A stretch of 64,000 nt of DNA from Mycobacterium sp. ELW1 (GCF_008329905.1 NZ_CP032155.1:1736001-1800000); one strand, 5' to 3'. Numbered from the stretch's first letter, positions 23,397-32,669 are shown. Program-made: numbers and translations. Notes: generated by a model from the letters alone, not told the origin.

Positions 23397-24395
23397 ATGC
23401 CTGGAAAATCAGGCCCGCTACGGATCGGCGTTCTGGGCGCGTCGGACTTCGCTCTGGCGACGCTCATCAACCCGGCTCGGGAGAACGACGACGTCATAGT
23501 TTCTGCGGTGGCTGCGCGCGAGTTAAGCGATGCCCAGGACTTCGCCGGGAAATGCGGAATTCCCAGGGCGCACCGCAGCTACGATGAACTCATAGCGGAT
23601 TCAGATTTGGATGCGGTCTACGTTCTGGTTCCTACTAGCATGCATGGCAAATGGACGCAGGCCGCTCTCGCAGTAGGCAAACACGTGTTATGCGAAAAGC
23701 CGTTTACAGCCAACGGAGATGAGGCCCGTGAGGTCGCCAAACTGGCTTCCAATTCGGGTCGGATTGTGATGGAGGCCTGTCAGTTCCGCTATCACCCGTT
23801 GACGTTGAGGGTGGAGGAGATCATCGCCTCCGGAGAGCTGGGCAAGTTGAAGTCAGTGGACGTCACCTTGTGTGTCATGCTGCCGAACTTCTCGGGGAAC
23901 TGTTACAACTACGACTTCGCCGGTGGTGCGGCGATGGACGCCGGAAGTTACGTGGTTCACATGCTCCGCACGTTCGGCGGCGGTACACCGGAAGTTGTTT
24001 CCGCACAGGCGAAATTGCGTGATCCGCGGGTGGACCGGGCCATGTCGGCCGAGGTGCGCTACCCCGAAGGCCACACTGGACGGCTCCGCTGCGCCTTGTG
24101 GTCGGGAAACCTATTCCGGGCCAGCGCCAAAGTTGTTGGTGAGCGCGGTGAATTGCGCTGGCTCAGTCCGGCGGCACCCAATCTCTTCCCGCACCTCTTG
24201 GTTCGATCCAAGGGTAGAAGTCGGGTGGAACACTTCTCGCGACGTACGACCTACGCCTACCAGCTCGATGCGTTCGCCGCGGCGGTACTGCGCGGGGAAC
24301 CGGTGCGGACGACGCCTGAGGAGGCCGTCGAGAACATGAGCGTCATTGATGAGATCTATCGAGCCGCCGGCCTGCCGATCAGAATGCCGAGCTGA
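23397..24395 (+). CDS. Gfo/Idh/MocA-family oxidoreductase (copy 2)
   Basis: A 332-residue paralogue of the protein at 20820-21818 and nearly collinear with it (shared HVLCEKPFTAN, RYHPLTLRVEEIIASGELG, AMDAGSYVVHMLRTFGGG). It has a strong AGGAGAG box before ATG. The two copies probably act on related nucleotide-sugar substrates or on successive steps. It converges with the GMC oxidoreductase, with ~37 bp between stops. The precise reaction is unknown. Confidence 0.87.
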   Translation: MPGKSGPLRIGVLGASDFALATLINPARENDDVIVSAVAARELSDAQDFAGKCGIPRAHRSYDELIADSDLDAVYVLVPTSMHGKWTQAALAVGKHVLCEKPFTANGDEAREVAKLASNSGRIVMEACQFRYHPLTLRVEEIIASGELGKLKSVDVTLCVMLPNFSGNCYNYDFAGGAAMDAGSYVVHMLRTFGGGTPEVVSAQAKLRDPRVDRAMSAEVRYPEGHTGRLRCALWSGNLFRASAKVVGERGELRWLSPAAPNLFPHLLVRSKGRSRVEHFSRRTTYAYQLDAFAAAVLRGEPVRTTPEEAVENMSVIDEIYRAAGLPIRMPS

Positions 24396-24432
24396 GAGAG
24401 CGGCCAAGCATCTTTCTGGGCGGCCGCCGGTA

Positions 24433-26073
24433 TCAGTTGGTGAAGTGAGCCTGGTTCACATGAGCGCCAACCCGTAATGCGTTGGCCGCCACGGTCAAAC
24501 TAGGGTTGAGGCCTGCGCTCGACGGGAAGAACGAGGTGTCCACCACGTAGAGATTCTCGACGTCGTGGGCCCTATTGTGGGCGTCCAGCACGCTCGTGGC
24601 GGGGTCGGTGCCGAACCGGGCCGTACCGCAGACGTGGCCCAGGTTCGAGTTGTCCCTGCCGCTGCCGAGGGCGAGCGTCCGAAAAGGATCAAGCACATCC
24701 TTGAGGTGACGCAGAAACTTCGTGCGTCGTTCGGCGTCATTGGGGTGCAGTCGATACTGGATCCGTGCTCGTTGGCGGTTGTCGGTGCTGAGGCCATTTC
24801 CTGGAAGGACACGGTTGTCGCGATAGGGCAGGTCTTCTGTCATCGCGGCCAAAATCAGTCCACCGGTGAAGAATTTCTCATAGACCCGACGCACCGCAGG
24901 ACGCATCAGGCGCATGGCCTTTCCGCGCCCGTCGGGGCGGTTGGCCAGCCACTCCATCGGCGGTAGCGCACCGAACGACTGCACGGTGCCGTACTTCTCA
25001 CCATCCAGGAAATAGAAGTCGTTCAGTCCGATTTCCTTGTTGGCCGCCGTGATTCGGGAGCCGGAGTGGGGCCAGATCTCGATGGGGTCGAGCAGATGGC
25101 GCATCAAGTTACGGCCCACCATGTCCGAACCGTTGGCCAGCCCGCCCGGCCAATCACCTGAGCGCGAATTGAGCAGCAGCACTGGAGACGCCAGCGCGCC
25201 GGCGGCGAGTACCACCACCTTGGCTTTGATCGCCAGCGTGCCGGAGCGGTGCTCGCAGATGACGTGTCGGACTTGCGTGCGATCAGCATCCAAGCGCACG
25301 ACCCGACATTCGGTTAGGAGCTGGGCGCCGTACTCGGCGATGGCCGGTTGCACACCATTTCGGCCGGCTTCGTTCTTGCACGGCTTGGGACACAAGTACG
25401 TTTGGCAGGTTGTGCAGCCATCGAGGTATTCACAGGCCATCGGTAGGTGGTAAGGATGCAACCCGCGACCGGCAAGGTAGTCGACCAAGGGCTGGTTGTC
25501 GGCCGAAAACGCCGGCGCCGCAGGCAGGCCCACCGAGGTTGCTTCCGGCCGCAGGGGATCGGGTTGGCCGCGAACCCCCAGCACTTTTTCGGCTTCCGCA
25601 TACCAGGGCGCCAAGTCGTCGTAACTGATGGGCCAGGCCTCAGGGACGGTGGAATCGCCGGCTTTGTGGAAGTTCCCGCGGGGCGTGAAGTCTCGAACGA
25701 AGAATCGTTCGCAGACCATGCCGTAGAGCGCCGACGAGCCGCCAGTCCCGCTGCCGATGAACGGCACGAACCTCTTTGGCCGCCGCTTGCTGATATCCTC
25801 GACCTCGTCGGTCGATCGTCCGGCCCGGGCCAGGGCGTCAAAGTAGGCTGCCTCGGAGTGCGCCACGGACGGCTCGGCCAGTTCGGGCATCTCAGAGCGT
25901 ATGGTGTCCGCAGTCCCAGGCAGCGTCGAGCGGCCCTTCTCGACGAACAACACTCGGCGGCCGGATCGAGCAAGCCGATAGCCCAGTAACCCGCCTCCCA
26001 TTCCGGCGCCTACCACTACCACATCCCAGAGCACGCGTTCGGCCTCGTGCGTGGTCAGGCGGCTATCAGCCAA
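24433..26073 (-). CDS. GMC-family FAD oxidoreductase
   Basis: A 546-residue flavoprotein. The FAD-binding motif is VVVVGAGMGGGLLGYRLARS (residues ~18-40) with VEKG after it. The C-terminal catalytic region has GHVCGTARFGTDP and GLNPSLTVAANALR. A Cys-rich insert (DGCTTCQTYLCPKPC) recalls the GMC subgroup that includes mycobacterial cholesterol-oxidase-like proteins. Members oxidise alcohols to aldehydes or ketones; here it might oxidise a sugar or a lipid hydroxyl. Its start diverges from the second glycosyltransferase across a ~235-bp gap. Confidence 0.85.
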   Translation of the reverse strand: MADSRLTTHEAERVLWDVVVVGAGMGGGLLGYRLARSGRRVLFVEKGRSTLPGTADTIRSEMPELAEPSVAHSEAAYFDALARAGRSTDEVEDISKRRPKRFVPFIGSGTGGSSALYGMVCERFFVRDFTPRGNFHKAGDSTVPEAWPISYDDLAPWYAEAEKVLGVRGQPDPLRPEATSVGLPAAPAFSADNQPLVDYLAGRGLHPYHLPMACEYLDGCTTCQTYLCPKPCKNEAGRNGVQPAIAEYGAQLLTECRVVRLDADRTQVRHVICEHRSGTLAIKAKVVVLAAGALASPVLLLNSRSGDWPGGLANGSDMVGRNLMRHLLDPIEIWPHSGSRITAANKEIGLNDFYFLDGEKYGTVQSFGALPPMEWLANRPDGRGKAMRLMRPAVRRVYEKFFTGGLILAAMTEDLPYRDNRVLPGNGLSTDNRQRARIQYRLHPNDAERRTKFLRHLKDVLDPFRTLALGSGRDNSNLGHVCGTARFGTDPATSVLDAHNRAHDVENLYVVDTSFFPSSAGLNPSLTVAANALRVGAHVNQAHFTN

Positions 26074-26221
26074 ATCGAGCTCCTCGCGGGCAATTTCCCA
26101 GGCCTGCGCCCGTCTGCACGAGCCGTGATCGTAGCATTGGTGAGAAGGTAATTATCGCCGGTTTGTCAGCCGGCTCTGGTCGAACGAGCAAAGTCTCAGC
26201 CGTCGAAGTCAACGATCGAAT

Positions 26222-26239
26222 GCCACACTGCATTGTGGC
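26222..26239. promoter_or_regulatory. Palindrome upstream of glycosyltransferase copy 2
   Basis: GCCACA (26222-26227) and TGTGGC (26234-26239) form 6-bp inverted arms with a 6-bp spacer, ~70 bp before the glycosyltransferase ATG in the divergent gap. It could be an operator or a short hairpin; a 6-bp palindrome can also be chance. Confidence 0.3.
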
Positions 26240-26308
26240 GGAAGCCGTCATAATGCCGGTGGGCCTGACGACGTTTGGGCGAATAACTACTGAAAGGCCG
26301 CGATCGCG

Positions 26309-27580
26309 ATGAAATTGGTTTTGGCAAGCTACGGTGGTCGTGGCGATGTCGAACCCGCGGTCGTTGTCGCGCGCGAGTTGCAGGGCCGAGGTCATGACGT
26401 GCGCATGGTTGTCCCGCCAAACCTGGTTAGCTTCGCCGAGAAAGCCGGCCTGAACGCGACCGCGTACGGTCTGGACTCGCAGCCGATCCTGGATCTGCAG
26501 CGCAAGTACTTCACCTGCTATTCGCACACGCCGTGGAAGCTCAAAGAGCTGAATCGGATGTCGAGCGAGACTGCGGAGTTCGCCGCCGAGTGTTGGGCGG
26601 ATATGACCTCCACGCTGACTTCCGTCGCGGACGGCGCCGACCTGTTGCTTACCGGGCTGATTTTCGAACAGCCGGCCGCCAATGTGGCTGAGCGTCTGGG
26701 TATTCCGCTGGCCACCTTGCACTATTTCCCGACGCGTGTGCACGGTCAGCTTCTGCCGTTTCTGCCGGCGCCGTTGAGCCGCATGGGAATGACCATCAAC
26801 GATTGGGTGGCGTGGCGGGCGACCAGGGCAAGTGAGGATGCTCAGCGCCGTGAACTTGGCCTGCCGAACGCGACTGGGCCTGCGCCGCGGCGGATAGCCG
26901 AGCGCGGCGGGTCGCTGGAAATCCAGGCCTACGACGAGGTGGTCTTTCCGCGGCTGGCGGCCGAGTGGGCGAAGCGGGATGGGCTGCGGCCGTTTGTCGG
27001 AGCGTTGGCGATGGCGTCACCGACCGATATCGACGGGGAAGTGGCTGCGTGGGCCGCCGAGGGCACACCGCCGATTTTCTTTGGATTCGGCAGCGTTCCT
27101 CTTGGGTCTCCGGTCGACACGATCGCGATGATCAGCAGGGCTTGCGCGCGATTGGGTGAGCGCGCGATCCTTGGTGCAGGTGGGACCGAATTCGGTGAGG
27201 TGCCCCCGTCCGGGCACGTCAAAGTGGTCGGGCAAGTGAACTACGCGACGATCTTCCCGGTTTGCCGCGCGGTGGTTCACCATGGCGGCTCGGGCACAGT
27301 CGCCGCGGCCCTGCGAGGGGGTGTCCCGCAGTTGATTCTGTGGACACTGCCTGATCAGCCGTTCTTCGCCGCGCAACTCAAACGACTGAAGGTCGGTGCC
27401 GGGCGGCGTTTTGCGACGACGACCGAGAAGACGCTGGTTTCAGATCTGCGTCGGATTCTGGCTCCGCAATACGCTGTGCACGCGCGCGACATCGCCCAGC
27501 AGATGAGCACCCCCGCGGAAAGCGTTGTTGCTGCCGCCGATAGTTTGGAAAACTTCGCCCGCCTGCGCTGCGGTGTCTGA
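26309..27580 (+). CDS. GT1 glycosyltransferase, GPL Gtf type (copy 2)
   Basis: A 423-residue paralogue of copy 1. It starts MKLVLASYGGRGDVEPAVVV and has FGFGSVPLGSP and VVHHGGSGTVAAALRGGVP in the donor half. It differs from the others in the acceptor half (YFTCYSHTPWKLKELNRMS) and has PDQPFFAAQLKRL where others have a NQ/VQ-type loop, so its acceptor and perhaps its sugar differ. It is transcribed alone from the divergent gap and converges with the O-methyltransferase gene. A 5-bp GC hairpin directly after the stop is too weak to call a terminator. Confidence 0.9.
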   Translation: MKLVLASYGGRGDVEPAVVVARELQGRGHDVRMVVPPNLVSFAEKAGLNATAYGLDSQPILDLQRKYFTCYSHTPWKLKELNRMSSETAEFAAECWADMTSTLTSVADGADLLLTGLIFEQPAANVAERLGIPLATLHYFPTRVHGQLLPFLPAPLSRMGMTINDWVAWRATRASEDAQRRELGLPNATGPAPRRIAERGGSLEIQAYDEVVFPRLAAEWAKRDGLRPFVGALAMASPTDIDGEVAAWAAEGTPPIFFGFGSVPLGSPVDTIAMISRACARLGERAILGAGGTEFGEVPPSGHVKVVGQVNYATIFPVCRAVVHHGGSGTVAAALRGGVPQLILWTLPDQPFFAAQLKRLKVGAGRRFATTTEKTLVSDLRRILAPQYAVHARDIAQQMSTPAESVVAAADSLENFARLRCGV

Positions 27581-27655
27581 GCGGGATTGTCCCGTCACGC
27601 GGATTTCAGATTCGTCAATCTTCAACCTTACGAACCGATCCCATGTCGGGCGACA

Positions 27656-28390
27656 CTAGTTGCGGATCAAGAATCCGTACGGCGCGAATGTGAAGCCGAA
27701 TTTGTTCTCCCGCTCCACATCATGGGTGTAATCGTTCGGGAATTCCTGCTCGTATGCCTCGATGGCTTCATAGGGTCCCGGTCCCCATTGGGGAAGGACG
27801 GGATGCCCGTTGACGCAGGAATCTTCCACCAAGAGGTAGTCGCCGCTGGAGAGCAGGGGCCGCAGGAGTTTCATCTCGGCGAGCACATGATCCCGCTCGT
27901 GGTTGCTGTCCAGAATGGCGAAAATCTTGCCCGGATACTGGTCTTTAAGCTGTTGGATCAATTCAGCGATTTCGGGCGCTGACGACGACGATTCGACGAA
28001 CTGGATGTCGGGCTCAGCCACTACCGTGGGGTCCAGCGCGTCGTGGTTGATGTCCACGGAGAGCACCTTGAATGGGTGGCCCATCTTCTGCATCGTGTGT
28101 GCGAAGAACAAGGCCGAGCCGCCCCGGTTCGAGCCGAACTCGACCACCAGAGAAGGCTTCAATTCAGAGAGGATCTCTTGGTAATTCCACATGTCGGAGA
28201 CTGATTTCCAGCAGTCCACCCCAAGCCACTTGGTCTTGTTCCACACGAAGGTGTTGTAGTACCACTTGTGGTACTCCTCACCCTCTGTGCCCGTCGGCTG
28301 GTACAGGAAAATTGACACGCCCGAATTGACCAGTCGGCGCAAGGACGAGAAGCTCGACTTCGCCATTTGCCGGACCATTTTGGCGTCCAT
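27656..28390 (-). CDS. Rhamnosyl O-methyltransferase, Rv2959c/cephalosporin-hydroxylase (CmcI) type
   Basis: A 244-residue SAM-dependent sugar O-methyltransferase. As I recall Rv2959c, it matches closely over its length: EEYHKWYYNTFVWNKTKW, NYQEILSELKPSLVVEFG, LRPLLSSGDYLLVEDS, GPGPYEAIEAYEQEFPND and the ending GFLIRN. The SAM-binding region is VVEFGSNRGGSALFFAH. Rv2959c methylates O-2 of rhamnose in phenolic glycolipids, and related Rmt/Mtf enzymes methylate GPL sugars. I chose the ATG at 28390 (MDAKMVRQ) because it gives the family length; a GTG at 28483 would add 31 unrelated residues. It converges with glycosyltransferase copy 2. Confidence 0.88.
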   Translation of the reverse strand: MDAKMVRQMAKSSFSSLRRLVNSGVSIFLYQPTGTEGEEYHKWYYNTFVWNKTKWLGVDCWKSVSDMWNYQEILSELKPSLVVEFGSNRGGSALFFAHTMQKMGHPFKVLSVDINHDALDPTVVAEPDIQFVESSSSAPEIAELIQQLKDQYPGKIFAILDSNHERDHVLAEMKLLRPLLSSGDYLLVEDSCVNGHPVLPQWGPGPYEAIEAYEQEFPNDYTHDVERENKFGFTFAPYGFLIRN

Positions 28391-28758
28391 CTGAATGTTT
28401 CGGATCGGCGGGCCCTCACTTTTTAATGCGAGGGGGGTTCGACTTGAGATCCGTTGCGCATCGTTCTTTGGTTGCCGTGGCACCGCGGCAGGTTAGCAGC
28501 ACTTCTGAGGAAGATGTGGGCGTTGTTGAAATTTTGACGCATCCGCAGCTGAGGTGCGCGGCGCCGGCCGACTGTACTGACCGAGCGCCGTGGGGCGCTG
28601 TCGTCGTTGCCGGGGAGGGAAGTTTGCCCAACCTTCGGGATTCTGCAAACTTACGCGGTCGTCAGTGGATACACTGCCCGCGAGCTAGGCCGGGATTCAC
28701 GCGTCCCCGGTGTCGTTTTGTGCAGGACGCGCACGCGAACTGAAGGGCTGGGTCCGCT
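28391..28758. other. Divergent intergenic region before the UDP-sugar dehydrogenase gene
   Basis: About 370 bp with no coding sequence I can support. It holds a well-formed inverted repeat (28620-28652). Promoters for both flanking genes are expected here but are not clear by eye. Confidence 0.55.
28620..28652. promoter_or_regulatory. Inverted repeat upstream of the sugar dehydrogenase operon
   Basis: Perfect 8-bp arms AAGTTTGC (28620-28627) and GCAAACTT (28645-28652) with a 17-bp spacer. It lies ~105 bp upstream of the GTG start and just before a possible -10 (TACACT, 28670-28675). The arrangement fits an operator for a dimeric regulator. Confidence 0.45.
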
Positions 28759-30141
28759 GTGGCTGAAGGCGTGTTCGGACGTAGCGACGCCGAGATCGAC
28801 CTCATGGTCCGCGGCATGCGGTCCGGGATCGCCGTCGTCGGCTTCGGTTACATCGGAACGGTGATCGGAGCCGTGCTCGCCGATCGCGGTTGGCCGGTGA
28901 CCGGGATCGACGTGAGGCAGAGTGTTGTCGACGAGATCAATCTGGGAAAGACCACCGTGCCAGAGCCGGGGTTGGGCGAGATCGTCGCCAACAACGTGCG
29001 GGTCGGCCGGCTTCGCGCCACGACCGATTTCGATGCGATTGCCGAGAATGGGTTCGTTATCGTCACCGTCGGGACGCCACTTGGCCCCGACTATGAACCC
29101 ATTGTTGACGACATCGAGGCTGCTGCCCGCGCCGTCGGGGCGAACCTGCGCAAAGGCCACCTCATCGTCCTGAAGAGCACAGTGCCACCCGACACCACCG
29201 AAAAGTTGTTCAAGCCGATTCTCGAAGAGGTCTCGGGGCTAAAGGCTGGAGTCGATTTCGGACTCGCGTTCTGCCCGGAGCGAATCGCCGAGGGCCAGGC
29301 CATCAAAGAACTGACGTCGATCCCGATCGTGGTCGGTGCCGTCGACGAACTCAGTGCCCGGGCATGTTCGACACTCTTCCGACACGCGCTGGGAGTGGAA
29401 TCGATCATCGTCGACGATCCCCGGACCGCTGAGATGGTCAAGCTCGTGGACAACCTCTGGATCGACCTAAATGTAGCGATGGCCAACGAGATGGCCAAGG
29501 TCTGCGACCGGCTCGGTATGGATGCACTACAGGTTATTCACGCCGCAAACTCGATGCCGAAGGGAAGTCACAACGTCAACATCCTCATGCCCAGCATGGG
29601 TGTTGGTGGCTACTGCCTGACCAAGGATCCGTGGTTCGTGAATCACCTCGGTGAGTCGCTCGGGCTGGAGTTGTCGATTCCGCGAACCTCGCGGACCGTC
29701 AACGACGCCATGCCCGCCTATACCTACGGGCTGCTCAAACAACTGCTCGACGATCAGGGCAAGACCATCGAGGACAGCACGATCGCGGTATTGGGCATCG
29801 CCTTCAAGAACAACACGGGTGACTGTCGGCTCACGCCAACTAAATACGTCGTTGAGTTGCTCGAGGCGTCCGGCTGCGCTTTGACGATTCACGACCCGTG
29901 GGTAATGGGAGAGGAAGCCCACATGGTCACCAAGATTCCGTTGACGGCGGACATCGAATCCGCCGTCCACGGCGCCGACGCTCTGGTGGTGCTGGCGGGG
30001 CACCGCGAATTCCATCAGATTCCACTGGCGCGGCTGGCGGAACTGACGGCTACCGGTTGTGTGTTCCTGGACGGCAGGAACAGCTTCGATCCGGCAGCGG
30101 CGCGTGCTGCAGGCTTTGTTTACAAAGGGATCGGCCGGTAG
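28759..30141 (+). CDS. UDP-glucose/UDP-ManNAc-type nucleotide-sugar dehydrogenase
   Basis: A 460-residue NAD-dependent, two-step dehydrogenase that oxidises C6 of a UDP-hexose to a uronic acid. It has the N-terminal Rossmann GIAVVGFGYIGTVIG, the central KLVDNLWIDLNVAMANE and catalytic Cys286 in GVGGYCLTKDPWF, and the C-terminal NAD/UDP-binding domain. The GTG start follows a GAAGGGC-like box; ATG at 28804 or 28816 is possible. It lies 46 bp before a UDP-glucuronate-decarboxylase-like SDR, which suggests the pair turns UDP-glucose into UDP-glucuronate and then a UDP-pentose. Whether it uses UDP-Glc or UDP-ManNAc cannot be decided by eye. Confidence 0.87.
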   Translation: MAEGVFGRSDAEIDLMVRGMRSGIAVVGFGYIGTVIGAVLADRGWPVTGIDVRQSVVDEINLGKTTVPEPGLGEIVANNVRVGRLRATTDFDAIAENGFVIVTVGTPLGPDYEPIVDDIEAAARAVGANLRKGHLIVLKSTVPPDTTEKLFKPILEEVSGLKAGVDFGLAFCPERIAEGQAIKELTSIPIVVGAVDELSARACSTLFRHALGVESIIVDDPRTAEMVKLVDNLWIDLNVAMANEMAKVCDRLGMDALQVIHAANSMPKGSHNVNILMPSMGVGGYCLTKDPWFVNHLGESLGLELSIPRTSRTVNDAMPAYTYGLLKQLLDDQGKTIEDSTIAVLGIAFKNNTGDCRLTPTKYVVELLEASGCALTIHDPWVMGEEAHMVTKIPLTADIESAVHGADALVVLAGHREFHQIPLARLAELTATGCVFLDGRNSFDPAAARAAGFVYKGIGR

Positions 30142-30187
30142 GTGACATTCGGCCGTCACCCATACCCGAAATTGGGAGAGTAAAGGG

Positions 30188-31186
30188 ATGTCCAACGTTG
30201 TCGTGACCGGCGGCTACGGCTTCATCGGATCACACCTGGTGTCTGCCCTGCTGGACCGGGGAGACACTGTCACGGTTTTCGACTTCGCGAAGAACACTCG
30301 CGATACGAGCATCGACTTCGACCGGCACGCCAACTTCCGGTTCGTGCAGGGCGATGTGACCGATCTGGCCGCACTCGGACAAGCCTTGACCCCCTCTGTG
30401 GATACGGTGTTCCACCTGGCTGCGGTGGTCGGCGTCAAGAACTACATGCAGGATCCGCTGCAGGTCCTCGACGTCAACGTGATCGGCACTCGTAACGTCC
30501 TCGAGCTGAGCCAGCGGCACGGCACCCGCGTGGTGTTCGCCAGTACTTCCGAGGTGTTCGGGAAGAACCCCAACCCCCCGTGGGCTGAGGACGACGATCG
30601 CGTCCTCGGGTCGACGCGCACTGCCCGCTGGAGCTATAGCACGAGTAAAGGGATGGCCGAGCATCTTGTCTTCGCGATGCATGCCGCCTACGGGCTGCCG
30701 GTGACAGTGGTGCGTTATTTCAATGTCTATGGACCGCGGCAGAATCCGATCTTCGTGATCTCGCAGTCCGTGCACCGGATCCTCAACGGGCGGCAGCCCT
30801 TGCTCTATGACTCGGGCAACCAGACCCGCTGCTTCACCTATGTCGACGACGCGATAGCCGGCACCCTGCTCGCGGCCGAGAGTGATGCGGCAATCGGCGA
30901 GGCCTTCAACATCGGAAGCATGACGGAGACCACGATGAGTCACGCCGTCGACCTGGCCATCAAAATCGCCGACATCGACGGCGTGTCCGACCCCGAAACT
31001 GTTGACACTACAGCAGTTTACGGTCGCCACTACGAGGACATCCCGCGCCGCATCCCGGACTCCACCAAGGCGCAACACGAATTGGGTTGGCGTCTGGAGG
31101 TCGACGTCGAAGAGGGCATCCGCCGCACCATCGAGTGGGCGCGAGCCAACCAGTGGTATCTCCAAGAACCCCCGGAGAAAGCCTAG
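30188..31186 (+). CDS. Extended SDR, UDP-glucuronate decarboxylase/epimerase-like
   Basis: A 332-residue NAD-dependent sugar-nucleotide enzyme. The Rossmann motif is VVVTGGYGFIGSHL, the catalytic set is ASTSEVFG with Tyr150 and Lys154 in RWSYSTSKGMAEHL, and near the C-terminus YEDIPRRIPDSTKAQHELGW resembles ArnA/UDP-xylose-synthase-type decarboxylases. Known enzymes of that type convert UDP-glucuronate to UDP-xylose or a 4-keto-pentose; a 4-epimerase is an alternative. It starts ATG after a GGGAG box, in an operon with the upstream dehydrogenase. Xylose is known in some mycobacterial lipooligosaccharides, so a UDP-pentose donor is plausible. Confidence 0.78.
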   Translation: MSNVVVTGGYGFIGSHLVSALLDRGDTVTVFDFAKNTRDTSIDFDRHANFRFVQGDVTDLAALGQALTPSVDTVFHLAAVVGVKNYMQDPLQVLDVNVIGTRNVLELSQRHGTRVVFASTSEVFGKNPNPPWAEDDDRVLGSTRTARWSYSTSKGMAEHLVFAMHAAYGLPVTVVRYFNVYGPRQNPIFVISQSVHRILNGRQPLLYDSGNQTRCFTYVDDAIAGTLLAAESDAAIGEAFNIGSMTETTMSHAVDLAIKIADIDGVSDPETVDTTAVYGRHYEDIPRRIPDSTKAQHELGWRLEVDVEEGIRRTIEWARANQWYLQEPPEKA

Positions 31187-31194
31187 GAACCGGG

Positions 31195-32379
31195 TTGGGC
31201 ACAAACGACGAAGTTGATGGCGCGGCCGAAGTGGTCAGTCGCCGATCCGGGCGCTTCCGAATGGGAGGCAGCAGCCTCGAGCAGGCATTCGACCCGCGGC
31301 GCAACGCTCTTAACGCGTGGCGCCTAGCGATGGCGACGGGTGTAATACTTTGTCACTCTTGGCCGCTGACGGGTCGCAGGGTGTCCTTTGAGCCGGCTCA
31401 TCGACTACTCGGGGATGTGTGGGTCGATGGGTTTTTTGCGATGTCGGGGTTCCTCATTACGTGGAGTTGGTTCAGGCACCCCCGGATTCGCGACTACTTC
31501 CTCGCTCGGGGCCTGCGCATCCTGCCCGGTTTCTGGGTCTGCCTGACCGTCACCGCGTTCGTCATCGCTCCGATTGCTGTTGCAGTCCAAGGCGGTTCCC
31601 CCGCAAAGCTGCTGACGTCCATCGCGCCGATCAGGTATGTCCTTGCGGACAGCGCACTGTTGATGCAACAGAACGACATCGCAGGGACGCCGCATGGGGT
31701 GCCTTGGCCAGGGGTATGGAACGGCTCTCTATGGACCCTCTTCTGGGAAGCGTTGTGCTACATCGCTATTGCGCTTCTCGGAGTATCTGGGCTATTGCGC
31801 CGCAGGTGGCTGATTCCCACGTTGCTGGCTCTGGCGTTGATTTGGTCGGCCCGACTGCCGGCATACAACGTCATCGCCGAGCGGCCACCTGACCCGCAGC
31901 GACCAATAGATGCCGCGACGGCCGCACTTTTCATGCAACAAGCCGCATCCCGTTTTGGTGTCATGTTCCTGGCCGGGGCGCTGCTATTTCAGTTTAGGAA
32001 TCTTGTACCTGCACGTTGGTCGTTTGTTGCAGTGAGCCTGATCATCGTTTTGGCGGCCAGCGTGCTGCCTAACTATCGGCTTGTGGCGGCCGTTCCGTTG
32101 GCCTATGCGCTTATTATTTCGGGCGCCTTGCTACGCAACAAGTGGTTGAATCTACAGACCGATCTTTCCTACGGTGTCTACATATACGCATGGCCAGTGC
32201 AGCAGGTGCTGGTTATTTGTGGGCTCGCGTTCTTGAATCCATTTGCGTTCGCGATTGTTGCGACGGTCGCGACCCTGCCGCTGGCGGCACTGAGTTGGTT
32301 CGGGGTCGAGAAGCGATCGCTGGCCCTGAAGGCCCGGCTCTTGAAGAAGAAGAGCGTTGAACCGGCCGCCGTCGGCTAG
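31195..32379 (+). CDS. Acyltransferase-3 family membrane O-acyltransferase
   Basis: An integral-membrane AT3 protein with ~10 hydrophobic segments and no fused SGNH domain. The family His is in GVILCHSWPLTG, followed by VDGFFAMSGFLITWSW and RGLRILPGFWVC. AT3 enzymes transfer acetyl or longer acyl groups to sugars; Atf1/Atf2-type proteins acetylate GPL sugars. The start is uncertain: TTG 31195 has an AGGA box 7 bp upstream and gives 394 residues; ATG 31261 (MGGSSLEQ) would give ~372 and still includes the whole domain. It probably belongs to the dehydrogenase/SDR operon. Confidence 0.82.
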   Translation: MGTNDEVDGAAEVVSRRSGRFRMGGSSLEQAFDPRRNALNAWRLAMATGVILCHSWPLTGRRVSFEPAHRLLGDVWVDGFFAMSGFLITWSWFRHPRIRDYFLARGLRILPGFWVCLTVTAFVIAPIAVAVQGGSPAKLLTSIAPIRYVLADSALLMQQNDIAGTPHGVPWPGVWNGSLWTLFWEALCYIAIALLGVSGLLRRRWLIPTLLALALIWSARLPAYNVIAERPPDPQRPIDAATAALFMQQAASRFGVMFLAGALLFQFRNLVPARWSFVAVSLIIVLAASVLPNYRLVAAVPLAYALIISGALLRNKWLNLQTDLSYGVYIYAWPVQQVLVICGLAFLNPFAFAIVATVATLPLAALSWFGVEKRSLALKARLLKKKSVEPAAVG

Positions 32380-32669
32380 CCCGGATAGCCGGCTTGGGAT
32401 CTTCGTTCCGGCGATGTGTCAGTGATGACCACGGTGCCTGGCGGCTTCACCCATCACTTTGCCCGATCGACGATCAGTCGACCACCGCGGCGGGTGGACA
32501 CGGCGAAGGCGTGCGCATGCGACGATTTTCGTCACCGTCAAAAATCTTCTGATTTTTTGCTGACTGGACATCGAGATCGGGATACCGTGCATGGCGACTG
32601 AGTCCGGGGTGTGGTGACTCATGGACTGATTCGCCGTATATGCGGGGAAGTGAAAGGCGAGCGTTCTGA

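Noticed and set aside
27582..27594. CGGGA-TTG-TCCCG hairpin after glycosyltransferase copy 2
   Set aside because: Five-bp stem and no T-run; too weak to call a terminator.
31087..31194. Longer N-terminus for the acyltransferase-3 gene
   Set aside because: It overlaps the SDR gene by ~100 bp, has an Arg/Gly/His-rich composition and no ribosome-binding site; the TTG at 31195 or ATG at 31261 fits better.
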